A stretch of 64,000 nt of DNA from Chryseobacterium lacus (GCF_003336205.1 NZ_QPIE01000005.1:124001-188000); one strand, 5' to 3'. Shown: positions 8,868-18,757, counted from the stretch's first letter. Made by a program: numbers and translations. Notes: a model not told the origin generated them from the letters alone.

Positions 8868-10028
8868 TCAGTAACTCATCTGTACTATTTCTTTTACATC
8901 CTGAGGACTGAGCTTTCGGTATTCGCCCAGCATCCAGTTTCTTTCAGCAAAAGTTTTTTCTATTCTTTCCGCGCATCCTTCATAAGCTGTTGTGTATTCT
9001 GAAAGTCGGGTTGGGATTCCGATGCTATGGAAAAAAGTCTCCATTTTCTGAATTCCTTTTTCTGCTTTCTCCTCCTCTGAACCTTCCGTAATCCCCCAAA
9101 TCCTTTCCGCATATTGCGCTAATTTTTCTTTTTTGGATTCTATATTAAATCGGTAATGTGAAGGCGCAATAATAGCCAAAGTTCTGGCATGGTCAATTCC
9201 AAATTGTGCTGTAAGTTCATGTCCCATCGCATGTACAGCCCAGTCGGTAGGAACTCCTTTTGAAATTAGTCCGTTCAGTGCCATCGTGCAGCACCACATG
9301 AAATTGCCTGCAACATCATAATCAAAATCTTCATTGAGCATTTTTGGCGCAATTTCCTGTAAAGTCTGCATGATGCTTTCAGAGAAACGATCCTGCAACG
9401 TGGCAGAAGTAGGGTAGGTCATATATTGTTCCAGCACGTGAGAATAGGCATCGGCAATACCGTTGGCAATTTGTTTTTTGGGAATGGAACGAACCACTTC
9501 AGGATCCAGAACAGACACTTGTGGAAATAATCCCGGACCTCCGGACGACAGTTTTTCTCCGGTTCCCCTTCGGGATATCACATATCCGGAATTCATTTCA
9601 GAGCCTGTTGCCGGTAAAGTGAGAACGGTGGAAAAAGGCAATGCCATCCCTTCAAAAATACGCACTGGTTTTTTGAGAATTTCCCACGGATCTCCTTCGT
9701 ACATAGCCGCAGCAGCTAGAAATTTAGTGCCGTCAATCACCGAACCTCCACCAACTGCCAGGAGATAGTTAATGTTCTTTTCTTTAATAACTTTCAGCGC
9801 TTCCAGCAATACTTCATATTCCGGATTAGCTGGGATTCCGCCAAATTCCTCTATTTGTAAACCCTCCAATGCAGAAAGTACCTGTTCGTAAATCCCATTG
9901 GTTTTGATACTTCCTCCTCCGTATAAAATTAAAACACGGACATCTTTAGGAATTTCATTGTTAAGTTTCTGTATTTCTCCTTTCCCGAAAATAATTTTCG
10001 TTGGATTTTTAAATTCAAAGTTGAGCAT
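8868..10028 (-). CDS. yqhD: YqhD-like NADPH-dependent iron-containing alcohol/aldehyde reductase
   Basis: The 386-residue group III alcohol dehydrogenase reduces short-chain aldehydes with NADPH. It starts MLNFEFKNPTKIIFGKG, as the family does. The metal ligands fit E. coli YqhD shifted by one residue: D193, H197, H266 and H280 (ADAYSHVLEQY, HAMGHEL, GIDHARTL). YGGGS at 36-40 and GGGSVIDGTKF at 93-103 bind the nucleotide. An in-frame upstream extension of 36 residues is possible, but it lies across the CAAATTTA promoter element, so I chose the downstream ATG. It stands alone, with its own promoter and terminator. Confidence 0.92.
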   Translation of the reverse strand: MLNFEFKNPTKIIFGKGEIQKLNNEIPKDVRVLILYGGGSIKTNGIYEQVLSALEGLQIEEFGGIPANPEYEVLLEALKVIKEKNINYLLAVGGGSVIDGTKFLAAAAMYEGDPWEILKKPVRIFEGMALPFSTVLTLPATGSEMNSGYVISRRGTGEKLSSGGPGLFPQVSVLDPEVVRSIPKKQIANGIADAYSHVLEQYMTYPTSATLQDRFSESIMQTLQEIAPKMLNEDFDYDVAGNFMWCCTMALNGLISKGVPTDWAVHAMGHELTAQFGIDHARTLAIIAPSHYRFNIESKKEKLAQYAERIWGITEGSEEEKAEKGIQKMETFFHSIGIPTRLSEYTTAYEGCAERIEKTFAERNWMLGEYRKLSPQDVKEIVQMSY

Positions 10029-10045
10029 AAGTAAACGATTTTGTA

Positions 10046-10053
10046 CAAATTTA
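10046..10053 (-). promoter_or_regulatory. Promoter -7 element of yqhD
   Basis: TAAATTTG on the minus strand lies 17 bases upstream of the yqhD ATG. It decides against the longer open frame beginning at 10136. Confidence 0.5.
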
Positions 10054-10110
10054 AGGATAAAATGATTGAAGAGTAACGTTTTTGTGTCAACTGAATTTAA
10101 TGTAAAATAT

Positions 10111-10138
10111 AAATGCCGGAAAAATCGCTCCGGCATTT
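10111..10138 (-). terminator. Terminator of gcdH
   Basis: AAATGCCGGA and TCCGGCATTT form a perfect 10-bp stem with an 8-nt loop, directly downstream of the gcdH stop codon. Confidence 0.75.
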
Positions 10139-10159
10139 ATTGAATTTAGATTTTAAAAT

Positions 10160-11341
10160 TTACGAAAACGCGTTGATGCCCGTAATATCCAAACCGGTTA
10201 TCAACAGGTGAATGTCATGAGTTCCTTCATAGGTGATGACAGATTCCAGATTCGCAGCGTGGCGCATCATTGGAAACTCGCCCATAATTCCCATTCCACC
10301 CAGCATTTGTCTGGATTCTCTGGCAATATCAATGGCCATTTTCACATTGTTTCTTTTCGCCATAGAAATTTGTGCCGGCGATGCTTTGTGATCGTTCTTC
10401 AATGTTCCTAATTGCAGACAAAGCAACTGCGCTTTGGTAATTTCCGTTAAAAATTCAGCCAGTTTTTTCTGCTGAAGCTGGAAAGAGGCAATAGGTTTTC
10501 CAAATTGCTTCCGTTCTTTGGTATACTGAACCGCAGTGCAATAGCAATCCACAGCCGCACCGATAACACCCCATGAAATTCCATAACGAGCAGAGTTCAG
10601 GCAGGAAAGCGGCCCTTTCAAACCTTGTACGTTGGGTAAAATATTTTCTTTAGGAATTTTAACATTATCAAAAACTAACTCTCCGGTTTTGGATGCTCTC
10701 AAACTCCACTTATTGTGTGTTTCCGGTGTGGTGAAGCCTTCCATTCCGCGTTCTACAATCAGGCCGCGCACTTTTCCGTTTTCATCTTTGGCCCATACAA
10801 CGGCAATGTCGCAAAGCGGGGCATTGGTAATCCACATTTTGGCACCATTCAGAAGATAATGATCACCTTTATCAGTAAGATATGTTTCCATAGAACTTGG
10901 ATCGGAACCGTGATTAGGTTCTGTTAATCCGAATGCGCCAATCAAATCACCGGAAGCCAAGTGTGGCAAATATTTCTTTTTTTGTTCTTCTGAACCAAAT
11001 TCGTTGATCGGGAACATCACCAAAGAACTCTGAACCGATGCAGCAGAACGTACTGCCGAGTCGCCTCTTTCCAGCTCCTGCATAATGATTCCGTAGGAAA
11101 TCTGATCCAAACCGGCACCGCCATATTCTTCCGGAATATAAGGGCCTAATGCACCGATGTTTCCCAATTCTTTCATCAATCCCGGAATGTCGGTGTGATT
11201 TTGTGCAGCTTCGTCTATTTTTGGCATGACGAAACTTTCCACCCATTCGCGGACGGATTGGCGTATAAGTAAGTGTTCCTCAGTAAGTAAGCTGTCCATT
11301 CCGAAATAATCGGGAATGCTGCTCAGCGGATAATATGACAT
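10160..11341 (-). CDS. gcdH: Glutaryl-CoA dehydrogenase-type acyl-CoA dehydrogenase
   Basis: The 393-residue flavoprotein of the acyl-CoA dehydrogenase family most resembles glutaryl-CoA dehydrogenase, which converts glutaryl-CoA to crotonyl-CoA in lysine/tryptophan breakdown. The catalytic base is E372 in NLESVITYEGTHDIH. An Arg-containing VRSAASVQSSLVM (R98) matches the substrate-carboxylate-binding Arg of human GCDH. FGLTEPNHGSDP and MWITNAPLCDIAVVWA are FAD-contact segments. Electron acceptors are not encoded nearby. The gene is monocistronic with a clear terminator. Confidence 0.88.
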   Translation of the reverse strand: MSYYPLSSIPDYFGMDSLLTEEHLLIRQSVREWVESFVMPKIDEAAQNHTDIPGLMKELGNIGALGPYIPEEYGGAGLDQISYGIIMQELERGDSAVRSAASVQSSLVMFPINEFGSEEQKKKYLPHLASGDLIGAFGLTEPNHGSDPSSMETYLTDKGDHYLLNGAKMWITNAPLCDIAVVWAKDENGKVRGLIVERGMEGFTTPETHNKWSLRASKTGELVFDNVKIPKENILPNVQGLKGPLSCLNSARYGISWGVIGAAVDCYCTAVQYTKERKQFGKPIASFQLQQKKLAEFLTEITKAQLLCLQLGTLKNDHKASPAQISMAKRNNVKMAIDIARESRQMLGGMGIMGEFPMMRHAANLESVITYEGTHDIHLLITGLDITGINAFS

Positions 11342-11525
11342 ACAATTTTAGTTTGTCCGAATTTACAGCTTTTTAAATTTTTGGAGAAATATAAACGGTG
11401 AAAAACATATTTAAGTTGGAAACAGAGACATAGATTTGGATAAAAAGATACAGTTTGAGTTTGCAAATTCTATTTTCAATGAATGTTTTCAGAATTAATT
11501 TTTCCTTTCATCTTCAGAATCTACG

Positions 11526-11557
11526 AAAAAAACCGCTCAGCTCGCTGAACGGTTTTT
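11526..11557 (-). terminator. Terminator of fabI
   Basis: AAAAACCG-CTCAG and CTGA-CGGTTTTT form a long imperfect stem around CTCG, just beyond the fabI stop, with A/T runs on both sides. Confidence 0.8.
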
Positions 11558-11574
11558 CGTTTATTTCAAGTTTA

Positions 11575-12393
11575 TTATTTTGACATTTCTTCGTAAATGT
11601 CCATTACTTTCTGGGAAACTCCTGTGCTGCTGAATCCACCGTCGTGGAAAAGGTTTTGCATGGTAACTTTCCGAGTGAGATCGCTGAACATCATTACGCA
11701 ATAGTCAGCGCATTCATCTGCAGTAGCATTTCCGAGCGGCGACATATCATTGGCATAGCCAAAAAATCCGCCGAATCCTTTCACGCCGCTTCCTGCCGTA
11801 GTATTGGTAGGAGATTGCGAAATGGTATTCACCCGTACTTTTGACTTTTCGCCCCAGTAATATCCGAAGGTTCTTGCAATGCTTTCGAGGTAAGATTTAT
11901 TATCTGACATATCATTATAATCCGGGAAAGTACGTTGTGCAGCAATATAAGTAAGTGCCAAAATGGAACCCCAATCGTTCATGCATTCTTTATCCCAAGC
12001 TACGCGCATCACTTTGTGAAAGGAAACTGCCGATATATCCCAACCTGTTTTCAGCCATTCATAATTCATTTGGGTATAATGTTTACCTTTTCGCACGTTT
12101 ACTGACATGCCGATGGAATGCAGAATGAAATCCAGTTTGCCAAATTTGGCTATGGCAGCATCAAAAAGTTTCTCCAGATCTTCCATAGAAGTGGCGTCTG
12201 CACCGATAACTTCTGAACCGGTTTTTTCTGCAAGTTCATTCAGTTCGCCCATTCTCATCGCAATAGGAGCGTTGGAGAGGATGAATTCCGCGCCTTCTTC
12301 ATGGCATTTTTCTGCTACTTTCCACGCAATCGACTGACTGTTCAGTGCACCGAAAATAATCCCTTTTTTACCTTTAAGTAATCCGTAAGACAT
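11575..12393 (-). CDS. fabI: Enoyl-[acyl-carrier-protein] reductase (NADH) FabI
   Basis: The 272-residue divergent short-chain dehydrogenase catalyses the last reduction of each fatty-acid elongation cycle. The nucleotide-binding start GIIFGALNSQSIAWKVAE and the FabI-type Tyr-x6-Lys pair (Y159, K166 in FPDYNDMSDNKSYLESIAR) are present. LHSIGMSVNVRKGKHY and VRVNTISQSPTNTTAGSG are family hallmarks. It has its own promoter (TTTG-18-TACATTTG) 19 bases upstream and its own terminator. FabI enzymes are the target of triclosan; no resistance feature can be judged here. Confidence 0.95.
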   Translation of the reverse strand: MSYGLLKGKKGIIFGALNSQSIAWKVAEKCHEEGAEFILSNAPIAMRMGELNELAEKTGSEVIGADATSMEDLEKLFDAAIAKFGKLDFILHSIGMSVNVRKGKHYTQMNYEWLKTGWDISAVSFHKVMRVAWDKECMNDWGSILALTYIAAQRTFPDYNDMSDNKSYLESIARTFGYYWGEKSKVRVNTISQSPTNTTAGSGVKGFGGFFGYANDMSPLGNATADECADYCVMMFSDLTRKVTMQNLFHDGGFSSTGVSQKVMDIYEEMSK

Positions 12394-12411
12394 AATAATT
12401 TATTTAAGAAA

Positions 12412-12441
12412 CAAATGTAAGGAAAATCCGTGTTTTACAAA
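12412..12441 (-). promoter_or_regulatory. Promoter of fabI
   Basis: On the minus strand TTTG (12438-12441) and TACATTTG (12412-12419) are separated by 18 bases, close to the Bacteroidota consensus. The predicted leader is about 13 nt. Confidence 0.65.
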
Positions 12442-12448
12442 CTACAAG

Positions 12449-12476
12449 AAGGCCGAAAGTTCAAAACTTCCGACCT
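12449..12476 (-). terminator. Probable terminator hairpin of the LEA-like gene
   Basis: AAGGTCGGAAGT and ACTTTCGGCCTT pair with two imperfect positions and a short loop. The following U-run is weak, so this is less certain than the other hairpins. The fabI promoter begins eight bases beyond it. Confidence 0.5.
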
Positions 12477-12499
12477 TCCTTCCATGAATAAATTATTCT

Positions 12500-12799
12500 T
12501 TAGTTGGTAGCTTTATTGATTTCATTATTCACATCACTGGCTGCATCTTTTGTGCTGTCCCAAGCATCATCTGCCCAGTCCTTAGTTTTTTCCCAAGCAT
12601 CAGAAACAGCATCTTTAGTGTCTTCCCAAGCATCAGAAACATTGTCTTTCGCTCTTTCATACCATCCTTCCTGTGTAGGTTCCTGGTTTTTTGCTCGTTG
12701 ATCGCGAATATAATCTTTTGCACGGTCTGCATATTCTTCTACTTTCCACTTTACATTGTTTACCGCATCTTCTGCACGGTTATAATTCCGATTGTCCAT
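12500..12799 (-). CDS. Small acidic 11-mer-repeat protein, LEA-like
   Basis: The 99-residue protein has no signal peptide or membrane helix and is rich in Lys, Asp, Glu, Ala and Trp. Residues 51-94 are four consecutive 11-residue repeats: KDNVSDAWEDT, KDAVSDAWEKT, KDWADDAWDST and KDAASDVNNEI. This periodicity is that of group 3 late-embryogenesis-abundant and YtxH/CsbD-like stress proteins, which form amphipathic helices on drying or membrane contact. The repeats also show at DNA level (CCCAAGCATCAGAAAC occurs twice). Function is not proven. The gene is monocistronic. Confidence 0.7.
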   Translation of the reverse strand: MDNRNYNRAEDAVNNVKWKVEEYADRAKDYIRDQRAKNQEPTQEGWYERAKDNVSDAWEDTKDAVSDAWEKTKDWADDAWDSTKDAASDVNNEINKATN

Positions 12800-12938
12800 A
12801 ATTGTTATTTTAAAATTAATATTTGTGATTTGGTTACTGGTTTAAACACAATTTTTATTCCGCCCACCTGTTAAAAAGATGTTAAAAAGCTGGTATGTGG
12901 GAATTATATAAATTTCGTAGATTTATTTAAAATTTAAA

Positions 12939-13520
12939 ATGAATAATAATTTAATTCGTTGTGGCTGGTGTGAAAAGGACGATCTTTATCGTATTTACCA
13001 TGATTATGAATGGGGAAAACCGGTGTATGATGATAAAATTATCTTCGAATTTCTTGTATTGGAAAGTTTTCAGGCAGGGCTAAGTTGGCACACTATATTA
13101 AAGAAGCGGGAGAATTTCAGAAAAGCTTTGGACGGTTTTGATTTTCATAAAATAACAAAATATGATGACAAGAAAGTAGAAGAACTGATGAACAATTCCG
13201 GAATTATACGCAACCGGATGAAAATTCTGGCTACTATTAATAATGCTCAAAAATTTATAGAAGTGCAGAATGAATTCGGAAGTTTTTCGAAATATATTTG
13301 GAGTTTTGTAGGCGGAAAACCGATCATTAATCACCCGAAAACCCTAGAGGAAGTTCCGGCAACTACGGAAGTATCAGATAATCTTTCAAAAGATTTAAAG
13401 AAAAAAGGATTCAAATTTCTTGGTTCTACGGTGATGTACACTCACATGCAAGCTACAGGAATGGTGTGTGACCATCTGGTGGATTGCTATCAAAAAAATT
13501 CGATGAATAATTTTCCTTAG
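12939..13520 (+). CDS. tag: DNA-3-methyladenine glycosylase I
   Basis: The 193-residue base-excision enzyme removes 3-methyladenine from alkylated DNA. The zinc-snap ligands of E. coli Tag are all matched: C8 and H21 near the N-terminus (RCGWCEKDDLYRIYHDYEWG) and H179 and C183 in the C-terminal MVCDHLVDC. E42 in LESFQAGLSW corresponds to the base-pocket Glu. Length is normal. It is convergent with ribF, and I see no strong terminator between them. Confidence 0.95.
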   Translation: MNNNLIRCGWCEKDDLYRIYHDYEWGKPVYDDKIIFEFLVLESFQAGLSWHTILKKRENFRKALDGFDFHKITKYDDKKVEELMNNSGIIRNRMKILATINNAQKFIEVQNEFGSFSKYIWSFVGGKPIINHPKTLEEVPATTEVSDNLSKDLKKKGFKFLGSTVMYTHMQATGMVCDHLVDCYQKNSMNNFP

Positions 13521-13584
13521 GCAACCTTTGGAAACAGATAATTCAGGAAATGTATTTCGGAACTCTTTTACTTTAAATAATTGT

Positions 13585-14505
13585 TTAAAATTGAAAATTT
13601 CGGGTTCGTATTTTATCCTCATCCAGTCTTTCGATCAGCTTTTCCATGCTTTCAAATTTAATTTCTTCATGAAGAAAATCCCGGAAATGAACCGTGATTT
13701 GCTGCCCATAAATATCCTGATCAAAATCCAGAATATACACTTCAATACTTAGCGGATTTTCACCCACAGTCGGGTTGTTTCCAATGCTCAGCATTCCCTT
13801 GTATTGCTCATTATTTACCAATGCTTCTACAATATAAGCTCCTTTTTTTGGAAGAAGTTTCAGTTCGTTTACCTTAATATTTGCGGTTGGATATCCGATG
13901 GTTCTGCCGATTTTTTTTCCATCAATTATAGTTCCGGAAACGGGATAATGATAGCCAAGCATTTCGTTGGCTTCCATAATGTTACCTTTTTCAAGCGCAG
14001 CTCTAATTTTTGTTGATGAAATATTTTTATTGTGAATATTCACTGCTTCCATTTTTTTTACCTCAAATCCGAATGCAGGTGCCATTTTTTCAAGAAGTTC
14101 AAAATTGCCTGAACGGTTTTTCCCGAACACGTGATCATAGCCAACCATCAGGTATTTCACATTGAGTTTTTCGACCAGAATTTTCTCTACAAACTCTTCT
14201 CCGGTCAGATTTCTGAAGGCTTCATCAAATTCTTTCAGAAATAAATGTTGAATACCCAACTGCTCCAGAAGCGCCGATTTTTCTTCCAGTGTATTCAGCA
14301 AACGAAGATCTTCATCAGGATTGAAAACCAATCTCGGATGAGGCCAGAAAGTAAGTACGGCAGACTGAAGTGATTTTTTTTCAGCAATAAGATTCAGTTC
14401 AGAAATAATCGACTGGTGTCCGAGATGCACTCCGTCAAACATACCCAGGGACAGTGCCAGAGCTTTTACTGTATCTGTTTTACTGAAATTCGTGTGGATA
14501 ATCAA
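13585..14505 (-). CDS. ribF: Bifunctional riboflavin kinase / FAD synthetase
   Basis: About 306 residues convert riboflavin to FMN and then FAD. The N-terminal adenylyltransferase has GMFDGVHLGHQS (HxGH nucleotidyltransferase motif) and the ISSTKIR segment. The C-terminal kinase has GRTIGYPTANI and VEVYILDF-type strands. No ATG lies near the expected start. A TTG at 14505, giving MIIHTNFSKT, fits the usual family N-terminus. A TTG seven codons upstream (14526) falls within a TATTTG promoter-like sequence and is less likely. Its promoter is back-to-back with that of atpD. Confidence 0.9.
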   Translation of the reverse strand: MIIHTNFSKTDTVKALALSLGMFDGVHLGHQSIISELNLIAEKKSLQSAVLTFWPHPRLVFNPDEDLRLLNTLEEKSALLEQLGIQHLFLKEFDEAFRNLTGEEFVEKILVEKLNVKYLMVGYDHVFGKNRSGNFELLEKMAPAFGFEVKKMEAVNIHNKNISSTKIRAALEKGNIMEANEMLGYHYPVSGTIIDGKKIGRTIGYPTANIKVNELKLLPKKGAYIVEALVNNEQYKGMLSIGNNPTVGENPLSIEVYILDFDQDIYGQQITVHFRDFLHEEIKFESMEKLIERLDEDKIRTRNFQF

Positions 14506-14554
14506 GAGAGAAAAATTTGAGTGCAAATATGATAAAAATCTTCTTTTGAAGCAA

Positions 14555-16114
<1,560 letters not shown>

Positions 16115-16117
16115 ACT

Positions 16118-16161
16118 GCTTCTGGCTTATTGCCAATAGCGATTAGCCAAAAGCCAAAAGC
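16118..16161. repeat. Short imperfect inverted/direct repeat between atpD and atpC
   Basis: The spacer contains GCTTCTGGCTTATTGCC followed by AGCCAAAAGCCAAAAGC, so GGCTT-type units recur in both orientations. It resembles small dispersed intergenic palindromes. One copy is visible here, so a repeat family is not proven. Confidence 0.35.
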
Positions 16162-16169
16162 AATTTATA

Positions 16170-16451
16170 ATGAATATAAAAATTTTAACTCCTGAATTTG
16201 TAGTTTTTGACGGCGATGTAAAATCTGTTTTACTGCCTGGAAAAAGCGGTGAATTTCATGTGATGAAAAATCACGCAGCCATTGTTGCTTCATTAAAAAA
16301 CGGTAAAATAAAACTTTACACTGATAAAATTAATGAGAAGTTCGCTGAAAAATTCAAGAAAGAAAATGAAAAAGAAAGTGTATTTTCTTTCAAAATAAAA
16401 AGTGGAGTCATGGAATTCAGCAATAATAAAGGAATTATCCTTGCTGAATGA
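16170..16451 (+). CDS. atpC: ATP synthase F1 subunit epsilon, short form
   Basis: The 93-residue protein covers only the N-terminal beta-sandwich of subunit epsilon (ILTPEFVVFDGDVKSVLLPGKSGEF, MKNHAAIVASL). This domain binds gamma and the c-ring in the rotor stalk. The C-terminal helical pair that inhibits ATP hydrolysis in many bacteria is absent. A charged insertion (about residues 54-71, Lys/Glu-rich) replaces a loop. It follows atpD after a 55-bp spacer and is closed by a strong terminator. Confidence 0.88.
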   Translation: MNIKILTPEFVVFDGDVKSVLLPGKSGEFHVMKNHAAIVASLKNGKIKLYTDKINEKFAEKFKKENEKESVFSFKIKSGVMEFSNNKGIILAE

Positions 16452-16473
16452 GGAGATCCAACTACTGATCAAG

Positions 16474-16506
16474 AAGAAGCTGCCCGATAAGAGCAGCTTC
16501 TTTTAT
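16474..16506 (+). terminator. Terminator of atpDC
   Basis: AAGAAGCTGC and GCAGCTTCTT form a perfect 10-bp stem with a 9-nt loop and a T-rich tail. The tail overlaps the stop of the convergent lipoprotein gene. Confidence 0.85.
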
Positions 16507-17138
16507 TTTGGCCTAAAATCTTTCTCCATCAATCGGTGATAGAAATAGGATTTTTCAAACCGTAAAGTATCGGGATACTGATAATTTTCTTTGGTGTTTT
16601 TAATCAAATTATATTTAATAAAAAACGGAACTTTCTCATACGTATTTCCTAATACTACCGCTACCGAATCTCCCTCCCAATATCCTTCCTCTATCCGAAA
16701 CGACGGTCCGAAAAATCCGATTTGTTGCACTTTTTTTTCGGGAATATTCACCAGATTCACCTGTTGATCGGCTTCAAAACTGGGAGTTCCTCTTCCGTCC
16801 AATTGCCAGTGATAACTGTCGAAATCCAGATATTGTGTTTTACTTTCATTATACACTAGAAATGGCTCATAGATTTGATTGAACTGAGTTTCGAAATTTC
16901 CCGGTACATAGCCTCTCGTAAAAGCGATTTCCGAAGTTCCAGAGAGTGAGAATTTATCAAAAGAAAAGTCGGGATTGGTAGTCTTATAAAAAGAAATCCA
17001 TCGCTGAAGTGTTTCGGATTCAGTCTTTTTCAAGGTATCAGTTTTGGTTGGAACGATAGCCGTGGAGGAAACCTGCTCGTTTTTCTTGTTGCAGCTGCTC
17101 AGGAGAATACCCAAAGCCAAAAAAGTGGAATATCTCAT
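16503..17138 (-). CDS. Hypothetical lipoprotein
   Basis: About 211 residues start MRYSTFLALGILLSSC, a lipoprotein signal with its acylated Cys at position 16, followed by a polar Ser/Thr/Lys linker. The mature part is soluble and rich in aromatic residues (DFDSYHWQLDGRG, GFFGPSFRIEEGYWEGD). I do not recognise a family. A longer frame reaching 17300 exists, but its extra 54 residues lack any signal and cross the promoter region of the opposite helicase gene. It converges with atpC. Confidence 0.7.
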   Translation of the reverse strand: MRYSTFLALGILLSSCNKKNEQVSSTAIVPTKTDTLKKTESETLQRWISFYKTTNPDFSFDKFSLSGTSEIAFTRGYVPGNFETQFNQIYEPFLVYNESKTQYLDFDSYHWQLDGRGTPSFEADQQVNLVNIPEKKVQQIGFFGPSFRIEEGYWEGDSVAVVLGNTYEKVPFFIKYNLIKNTKENYQYPDTLRFEKSYFYHRLMEKDFRPK

Positions 17139-17231
17139 TTGATTTTTTTTAAACTTTTTAATTATGAGTGAAATTACAAAAAAACACAGACATGAATGCT
17201 GTTCGTTTTCTTTACAAAAAATTAATTTCTG

Positions 17232-17239
17232 TACATTTG
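17232..17239 (+). promoter_or_regulatory. Promoter -7 element of the DEAD-box helicase gene
   Basis: TACATTTG fits TAnnTTTG. The predicted leader of about 45 nt contains a small GCAT-GAAAG-ATGC hairpin. Confidence 0.5.
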
Positions 17240-17289
17240 CCGCATGAAAGATGCGGGTTTCCGTACCAAATTCTAAAAATTCACTGTTC

Positions 17290-18642
17290 ATGAGTACCAC
17301 CTTTGCTGATTTTGATTTGCCCGAAAAAATTCTTGACGTTTTAGCAGATTTAGAACTTTTCGAACCTACACCTATTCAGGAAAAAAGTTTCAAACCCATC
17401 CTTTCTGGGCGCGATATTATGGGAATTGCCCAAACTGGAACTGGAAAAACCCTAGCTTATCTGCTTCCCGTTTTGAAAATGTGGAAATACAACAAATCAG
17501 GAAATCCTACGGTGCTTGTTTTGGTTCCAACGCGAGAATTGGTCGTTCAGGTATCCGAAATTTTGGAAAATCTTACTCAATATCTTAGTGCAAGAGTAAT
17601 CGGAATTTATGGTGGTAAAAATATCAATACCCAAAAACTTCTCTTCAAAGATGGCTGTGATATCCTCGTAGGAACACCTGGAAGAGTGATGGATCTGGCG
17701 ATCGACAACGCTATTTCGCTAAAGGAAGTTCAAAAACTTATTATTGATGAGTTTGATGAAATGCTGAACCTCGGATTTCGGCCGCAGCTCACTCATATTT
17801 TTGAAATGATGAAGGCAAAACGCCAGAACATTCTTTTTTCGGCAACCATGACGGAAGCAGTGGATGACATGTTGGAAGAATATTTCGCTAATCCAATAGA
17901 AATTTCTCTTGCAAAATCGGGAACTCCATTGGAGAAAATAGAACAAACGGGATATCGTGTTGTTAATTTCAATACTAAAATCAATTTGCTGAAATATCTT
18001 TTAGAAACCAATGACGATATGTCTAAGGTTTTAATTTTTACCAATAATAAAAGACACGCCGATTTGCTGTTTACCAAAATTGATGAATTTTTCCCTGAAG
18101 ATTTCGACATTATTCATTCCAATAAATCCCAGAATTACCGGCTGAAAGCCATGAAAAAATTTGAGGACGAGGAAATCCGTGGATTAATTACTACGGATGT
18201 GATGGCCAGAGGATTGGATATTTCAAATATTACCCACGTAATTAATTTTGAAATTTCCGAAGTACCGGAACAGTATATCCACAGAATCGGAAGAACTGGA
18301 CGTGCAGACAAAGACGGAAAATCTCTCGCATTCATTACAGAGAAAGAAGAACCATTGCTTTTAGAAATTGAGGTATTGATGGATAAGGAAATTACGCTGC
18401 TTCCGTTTCCTGAGGAAGTGAAAATAAATCCCCAGAAAATCGCTTCTGAGCAAGAGGAAGTCAAAATGAAAAATGCGCACACTGTGAAAATTATTGAAGG
18501 TGGCGGTGCTTTTCATGAGAAAAAAGATAAAAACAGGAAAGTAAATCTTGGCGGACCTCACAAGAGAAATCCACCAAAAAATAAACCAGGAAGCAACCGT
18601 GCACAAGCCAAATCACGAAGCAAAGCGAAACGGAAAAAATAG
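17290..18642 (+). CDS. DEAD-box-type ATP-dependent RNA helicase with DEFD motif II
   Basis: The 450-residue protein has all the core motifs of the superfamily 2 RNA helicases: Q motif (FEPTPIQ), motif I AQTGTGKT (47-54), PTRELV, GTPGR, SAT (184-186), DVMARGLDI and HRIGRTGR. Motif II reads DEFD (153-156) instead of DEAD. A basic Lys/Arg/Asn tail of about 60 residues ends the protein, as in helicases of ribosome assembly or cold adaptation. I chose the ATG giving MSTTFADFDLP because it matches the usual start; an in-frame ATG 13 codons upstream is possible. Its exact RNA substrate is unknown. Confidence 0.9.
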   Translation: MSTTFADFDLPEKILDVLADLELFEPTPIQEKSFKPILSGRDIMGIAQTGTGKTLAYLLPVLKMWKYNKSGNPTVLVLVPTRELVVQVSEILENLTQYLSARVIGIYGGKNINTQKLLFKDGCDILVGTPGRVMDLAIDNAISLKEVQKLIIDEFDEMLNLGFRPQLTHIFEMMKAKRQNILFSATMTEAVDDMLEEYFANPIEISLAKSGTPLEKIEQTGYRVVNFNTKINLLKYLLETNDDMSKVLIFTNNKRHADLLFTKIDEFFPEDFDIIHSNKSQNYRLKAMKKFEDEEIRGLITTDVMARGLDISNITHVINFEISEVPEQYIHRIGRTGRADKDGKSLAFITEKEEPLLLEIEVLMDKEITLLPFPEEVKINPQKIASEQEEVKMKNAHTVKIIEGGGAFHEKKDKNRKVNLGGPHKRNPPKNKPGSNRAQAKSRSKAKRKK

Positions 18643-18708
18643 AGACAACCTACTTTCTCAATTTAATTTGCGTTCTGATCTTACAATTTAATTCCGATAA
18701 TTATTCCG

Positions 18709-18716
18709 TAATTTTG
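18709..18716 (+). promoter_or_regulatory. Promoter -7 element of uvrA
   Basis: TAATTTTG fits TAnnTTTG and precedes the uvrA ATG by 41 bases. A TTG just downstream is a false start. Confidence 0.45.
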
Positions 18717-18757
18717 CAAAATTCTTGGTTTCAGAAAAACCGGGAATCATTTTTACA

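Noticed and set aside
10029-10136. 36-residue N-terminal extension of yqhD
   Set aside because: It crosses a CAAATTTA promoter element, and YqhD proteins normally start at the MLNFEF-like position.
17139-17300. 54-residue N-terminal extension of the minus-strand lipoprotein
   Set aside because: It hides the lipoprotein signal in mid-protein and overlaps the helicase promoter and start.
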